A stretch of DNA of 64,000 nucleotides from Bradyrhizobium sp. Tv2a-2 (GTDB lineage: Bacteria > Pseudomonadota > Alphaproteobacteria > Rhizobiales > Xanthobacteraceae), in assembly GCF_000472425.1 (NCBI RefSeq), contig NZ_AXAI01000010.1, positions 197,982-261,981 on the forward strand, given 5' to 3'. Both the position numbers and the translations under genes were made by a program. Positions within the stretch are counted from its first letter, which is position 1. The number at the start of each line of letters is the position of its first letter. The notes below the pieces were generated by a model. The model was not told where the DNA came from. It saw only the letters and a list, made by a program, of their open reading frames with translations, and did no database searches. Below are positions 61,081-64,000 of this stretch, one piece after another.

Positions 61081-61163
61081 TGATGCCCGGGCTTGACCCG
61101 GGCATCCACGTCTCTCCATTGCGGGCACGACGTGGATGGCCGGGACAAGCCTGGCCATGACGG
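61081..61163. repeat. About 90-bp dispersed element, copy 2 (inverted), with strong hairpin
   Basis: GATGCCCGGG (61082-61091) and CCCGGGCATC (61097-61106) form a perfect 10-bp stem around CTTGA, 40 bp after the binding-protein stop. Downstream blocks cacgtc, ggatggccgggacaagc and ggccatgac are those of 44538-44631 in reverse order. It may end transcription from both sides. Confidence 0.7.
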
Positions 61164-61211
61164 TGGAGTGGAAGCTAAATCGCCGCCTGTCGTCAGGGTG
61201 AGCCAATCAGC

Positions 61212-63440
61212 CTACTTCGTCAGCAGCGCAAAGGCGCCGTTCCAGTCCTCCGGCGGCGGGTTTTTCTTGCAGTTCACGATGCGCGCCTCGTAGAGGTTGA
61301 AGAGGTAGCCAAGCGCGTGGACCTCGTCGCTCTTGCGGCCGCGCTCGATGGCATTCAGCGCGCCCTCCCAATCGCGGTTGCGGTAGCATGCGAGCATCTC
61401 GACGGTGAGATTGCGCAGGCGCTGGAAACTCTCGGAATGCGCCACATCCTCGCGCCCGGCGACAGCGTAGATCACCTCGGGCTCCTTCTTGCCCTTCACC
61501 ATGATGAAGTCGAGTTCGAGGATCGCGAACTTGTCTTTCGCGGCGAGCGCCGTCTTCGAGCCGACGATGATGGGGAAGCCGTATTCCTTGGTCTGCCCTT
61601 CCAGGCGTGAGGCGAGGTTGACGGCATCGCCCAGCACCGAATAGTTGAACTTCAGGTCGCTGCCCATGTTGCCGACCACGCCAGCGCCGGTATTGAGGCC
61701 GATGCCGACATGGATGGGGATGTAGACAGGCCCGCCGTCCTTGGCCTCCTGCTCGCGCACCTGGTTCAATTGCTCGATGCATTCAAGCATGTCGACGGCG
61801 GCCTCGCAGGCGTTGATCTCGTGCTGCGCGTCGTCGAGCGGCGCGTTCCAGAACGCCATGATGGCGTCGCCCATATATTTGTCGATATAGCCTTTGCGCG
61901 CCAGAATGGCATTGGTGAGTGGAGTGAGAAAGCGGTTCATCAGCCGCGTCAATCCCTGCGGATCGCGCTTGTAGGTCTCCGAGATGGTAGTGAAACCACG
62001 CACGTCGGAGAACAAGATGGTCATCTCCCGCTCCTCGCCGCCGAGCACGAGCTTTTCCGGCGATTGCGCCAACTGTTCGACCAGGGCGGGCGACAGATAC
62101 TGGTTGAAGGCCGAGCGGATCTGCCGCCGCTGCGCCTGCTCGCGGACGAAGCTGGAGAAGATCAGGGTGAGGTAGATCGCCGTGGTCGAGAGCAGCGGAT
62201 AGGTGAAATCGAGCAGCAGCCGATAGTGCTGATAGAAATACCAGGACGTTCCGATCAGAAGGCTCGCGAACAACGCGCCGACCAGCACGAGCGTTACCGG
62301 CCCGAAGCCAGGCGCGAATGCGATCACCAGGAGGCCCAGGATCATTGCTGCCAAGAGCTCCACCGCGATGGCGTAGCTGGGCTGCGACACCGCGGCGCCT
62401 GTGAGCAGGCTCTCCAGCACCTGGGCGTGGACCTCGACACCGGGCATCACCGGCGACACCGGCGTGGTCTTGATATCGTGCAGTCCGACCGCCGAGGTGC
62501 CAATCAGCACCAGCTTGCCCTTGATCCTGTCGATCGGCGCGCTGCCGTCGAGCACGTCGACGGCGGGGACATAGATCGAGGGGTCCTGACGAGCGAAATG
62601 AACCCAGAGCTGGCCGTTCCCATCGGTCGGGATCTCCAGCTGCCTGAGCTTGATGCTCTTGATACCGGCCTTGTCGGATCTGATCAGCACCGTCGGCGTT
62701 CCGGTGATGACCCGTAATATTTCGAGACTGAGCGAGGGCATCATCGCACCTTGCGCGCGCACCACCATCGGCACGCGGCGAATGATGCCGTCGCGCTCCT
62801 GCACAATGGTGACCACGCCGCGACCGGCGGCGGCCTTCTCGAGCACCGGGATGTTGCGCAACAGGCCCGGAAATTCGGGCAGGAATGGCTCGATGTCCTC
62901 GCCAAGCGAGGCAAAGCCCGTCACCGGGAGGTCCTTGTCGAGCTGTGGCTCCGCGCCGGCGAGGCCGGTCTCGCCGAGCACCACGCGAGAGCGACGAATG
63001 GCGTCGGCCAGCACCTGGTCGTTGCTCGGCAGCTCGCGCAGTTTGGCGCGACTGACCTCGTCGAGATCGCGCATCGATTCGGCCGCGATCGACGGATTGA
63101 GCCGGTCGGGCTCGGAGAACACCACGTCGAAGGAAATCGCCACCGCGCCGAGATTGGTGAGGTTAGCGACCAGGTCCGCGAGCTGCGTTCGCGGCCAGGG
63201 CCACTGCCCGAGCTTGGCGAGGCTTTTCTCGTCGATGTCCACGATGGTGACGGGCCGGGCTGTCTTCACCCGGGGATCGATGCGCTGGAACGTATCGAAG
63301 ATGCGAACGCGAAGCTCCTGGACGGGGCCGGGATCGAGCACGCGCAGTGCGGCAAAGCCGATCAACAGCCCAAGGCAGAGCAACCGCGAATAGCCGAACT
63401 TCCGCGAGAACCACCGTCGCAGGCTTCCGAGGCGTTTCAT
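61212..63440 (-). CDS. CHASE2-domain adenylate/guanylate cyclase (class III)
   Basis: 742 residues. After one membrane helix (about 19-36), a periplasmic CHASE2 domain spans about 40-345. Three more hydrophobic segments follow (about 350-425), then a class III cyclase domain (about 470-660): EMTILFSDVRGFTTISE and MGDAIMAFWNAP hold the metal-binding Asp residues, and GLNTGAGVVGNMGSDLKFNY, VLGDAVNLASRLE complete the core. The C-terminal 70 residues are helical. It senses an unknown outside signal and makes cAMP or cGMP. Confidence 0.93.
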   Translation of the reverse strand: MKRLGSLRRWFSRKFGYSRLLCLGLLIGFAALRVLDPGPVQELRVRIFDTFQRIDPRVKTARPVTIVDIDEKSLAKLGQWPWPRTQLADLVANLTNLGAVAISFDVVFSEPDRLNPSIAAESMRDLDEVSRAKLRELPSNDQVLADAIRRSRVVLGETGLAGAEPQLDKDLPVTGFASLGEDIEPFLPEFPGLLRNIPVLEKAAAGRGVVTIVQERDGIIRRVPMVVRAQGAMMPSLSLEILRVITGTPTVLIRSDKAGIKSIKLRQLEIPTDGNGQLWVHFARQDPSIYVPAVDVLDGSAPIDRIKGKLVLIGTSAVGLHDIKTTPVSPVMPGVEVHAQVLESLLTGAAVSQPSYAIAVELLAAMILGLLVIAFAPGFGPVTLVLVGALFASLLIGTSWYFYQHYRLLLDFTYPLLSTTAIYLTLIFSSFVREQAQRRQIRSAFNQYLSPALVEQLAQSPEKLVLGGEEREMTILFSDVRGFTTISETYKRDPQGLTRLMNRFLTPLTNAILARKGYIDKYMGDAIMAFWNAPLDDAQHEINACEAAVDMLECIEQLNQVREQEAKDGGPVYIPIHVGIGLNTGAGVVGNMGSDLKFNYSVLGDAVNLASRLEGQTKEYGFPIIVGSKTALAAKDKFAILELDFIMVKGKKEPEVIYAVAGREDVAHSESFQRLRNLTVEMLACYRNRDWEGALNAIERGRKSDEVHALGYLFNLYEARIVNCKKNPPPEDWNGAFALLTK

Positions 63441-63509
63441 GCGTCGTTCAGACTTCCATTGGGATGGCCGGTTCCGGCAATGCTTGCATGCTCGCGGAGC
63501 CTAAGGCAT

Positions 63510-63555
63510 CGCAATTTTCGCGGGTTGTCCAGACCTGTCTTCCGCGAAAATCGCG
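63510..63555. terminator. Hairpin downstream of the RTX-type gene
   Basis: CGC-a-ATTTTCGCGG (63510-63523) pairs with CCGCGAAAAT-c-GCG (63542-63555) at 13 of 14 positions. It lies 8 bp after the stop of the leftward RTX-type gene and 70 bp before the cyclase gene on the same strand. There is no T-run, so the terminator role is uncertain. Confidence 0.45.
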
Positions 63556-63563
63556 TCGACAGC

Positions 63564-64000
63564 CTAAAGGCCGGTATGCGGCGTCACGATGAAATCGCCG
63601 GCATGCAGATTGGCGACGAATACGTTCTTGAGCAGGATCGTGTCCTGACTGTCGATCGTGAGCAGCGTGTCGTTGCCATGCTGGGTGGCAGTGGCAAGCG
63701 CATCCGCCGTCGTGCTGATATTCGTGAACTGCCGCAGGTCGATCGTATCCAGGTTGACGTTGAAATCGGTGATCGTGTGTTGCACCGCCGCAGGCCCGTT
63801 GGTCGGCGCGAACACGAACTGATCATGGCCGCCATTGCCGGTCAGGGTGTCGCTGTTACCCGTTCCGAAGATGACGTCGTCGCCGCTGGTCCCCTGCAAG
63901 GTGATGTGCGGGCCCTGGCCGGCCTGGTTGAAGACAAAATGCACGGTGTCGCTGGCACCGAAATTGTCGGTAACCGTCACGTTGATCATGTCCGCCTGCG
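63564..64000 (-). CDS. C-terminal part of an RTX-type secreted protein (runs off the window)
   Basis: Only the last 145 or so residues are present; the frame stays open to the window end (preceding residues read QAD before Met at 63989), so that Met is probably internal. Visible are a bacterial-Ig/cadherin-like strand (INVTVTDNFGASDTVHFVF), one RTX-like repeat pair (GTSGDDVIFGTGNSDTLTGN) and an end (DTIDLRQF ... ILLKNVFVANLHAGDFIV) typical of type I secretion targets. Probably a large calcium-binding exported protein, possibly carried by the system at 48.2-51.3 kb. Confidence 0.8.
   Translation of the reverse strand, partial: QADMINVTVTDNFGASDTVHFVFNQAGQGPHITLQGTSGDDVIFGTGNSDTLTGNGGHDQFVFAPTNGPAAVQHTITDFNVNLDTIDLRQFTNISTTADALATATQHGNDTLLTIDSQDTILLKNVFVANLHAGDFIVTPHTGL

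Overview
The window looks like a chromosomal segment of a Bradyrhizobium-type alphaproteobacterium. The evidence is high GC with strong third-position bias, a bjaR/bjaI-like quorum-sensing pair, an mbfA gene behind an Irr-type ICE palindrome, a MloK1-like cyclic-nucleotide-gated K+ channel, many acyl-CoA enzymes, and numerous short palindromic intergenic repeats of the kind common in that genus. I see no tRNA, rRNA, CRISPR array, transposase or phage gene. The species assignment is inference.

Layout. 0.1-6 kb: methyltransferase, LuxR-type regulator, a lower-GC acyltransferase followed by a broken second copy of the LuxR DNA-binding domain, and an exported arylsulfatase. 6-10.2 kb: a DUF6537-like protein and a Popeye-like cyclic-nucleotide-binding membrane protein, divergent from a MloK1-like channel that overlaps an atypical crotonase. 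10.4-12.2 kb: LuxR/LuxI quorum-sensing pair with a lux-type box between the genes, plus two very small ORFs. 12.3-25.4 kb: a TetR-linked acyl-CoA catabolic block (three acyl-CoA dehydrogenases, nitroreductase, feruloyl-CoA-synthase-like ligase, crotonase, SDR, thiolase, second CoA ligase, epoxide hydrolase). 25.4-36.4 kb: DUF6065-like pseudogene, mbfA with promoter and ICE box, cytochrome b561, amidase, SnoaL-like protein, alcohol dehydrogenase, AidB-like dehydrogenase, GST, SDR, PaaG-like crotonase, GNAT and DUF1127 proteins. 36.5-41.7 kb: a tricarballylate/citrate utilisation set (LysR, tcuC, tcuA, tcuB). 42-48 kb: AMP nucleosidase, an autoregulated MarR-GNAT fusion, two paralogous metal-dependent hydrolases with a Rieske ferredoxin, and a CinA-C protein. 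48.2-51.3 kb: type I secretion ABC transporter and adaptor. 51.5-61 kb: GlsB-like protein, then a seven-gene peptide/amide ABC operon containing an amidase and a tiny GatC/AtzG-like protein, divergent from a second paralogous binding-protein gene. 61.2-64 kb: a CHASE2 adenylate cyclase and the C-terminal end of an RTX-type secreted protein that runs off the window.

How the parts may work together. The most striking regulatory feature is the spacer at 59.24-59.44 kb: each of the two divergent paralogous solute-binding-protein genes has a near-consensus sigma-54 (-24/-12) element. With the amidase and its AtzG-like partner in the same operon, this suggests RpoN-controlled uptake and hydrolysis of an amide as a nitrogen source. 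The quorum-sensing pair lies next to acyl-CoA and aryl-CoA activation genes, which fits families whose LuxI enzymes use acyl-CoA substrates. A cyclase and two cyclic-nucleotide-binding membrane proteins are also present. The repeats include a 102-bp element in two nearly identical copies and a third relative whose hairpin arms differ by compensatory changes.
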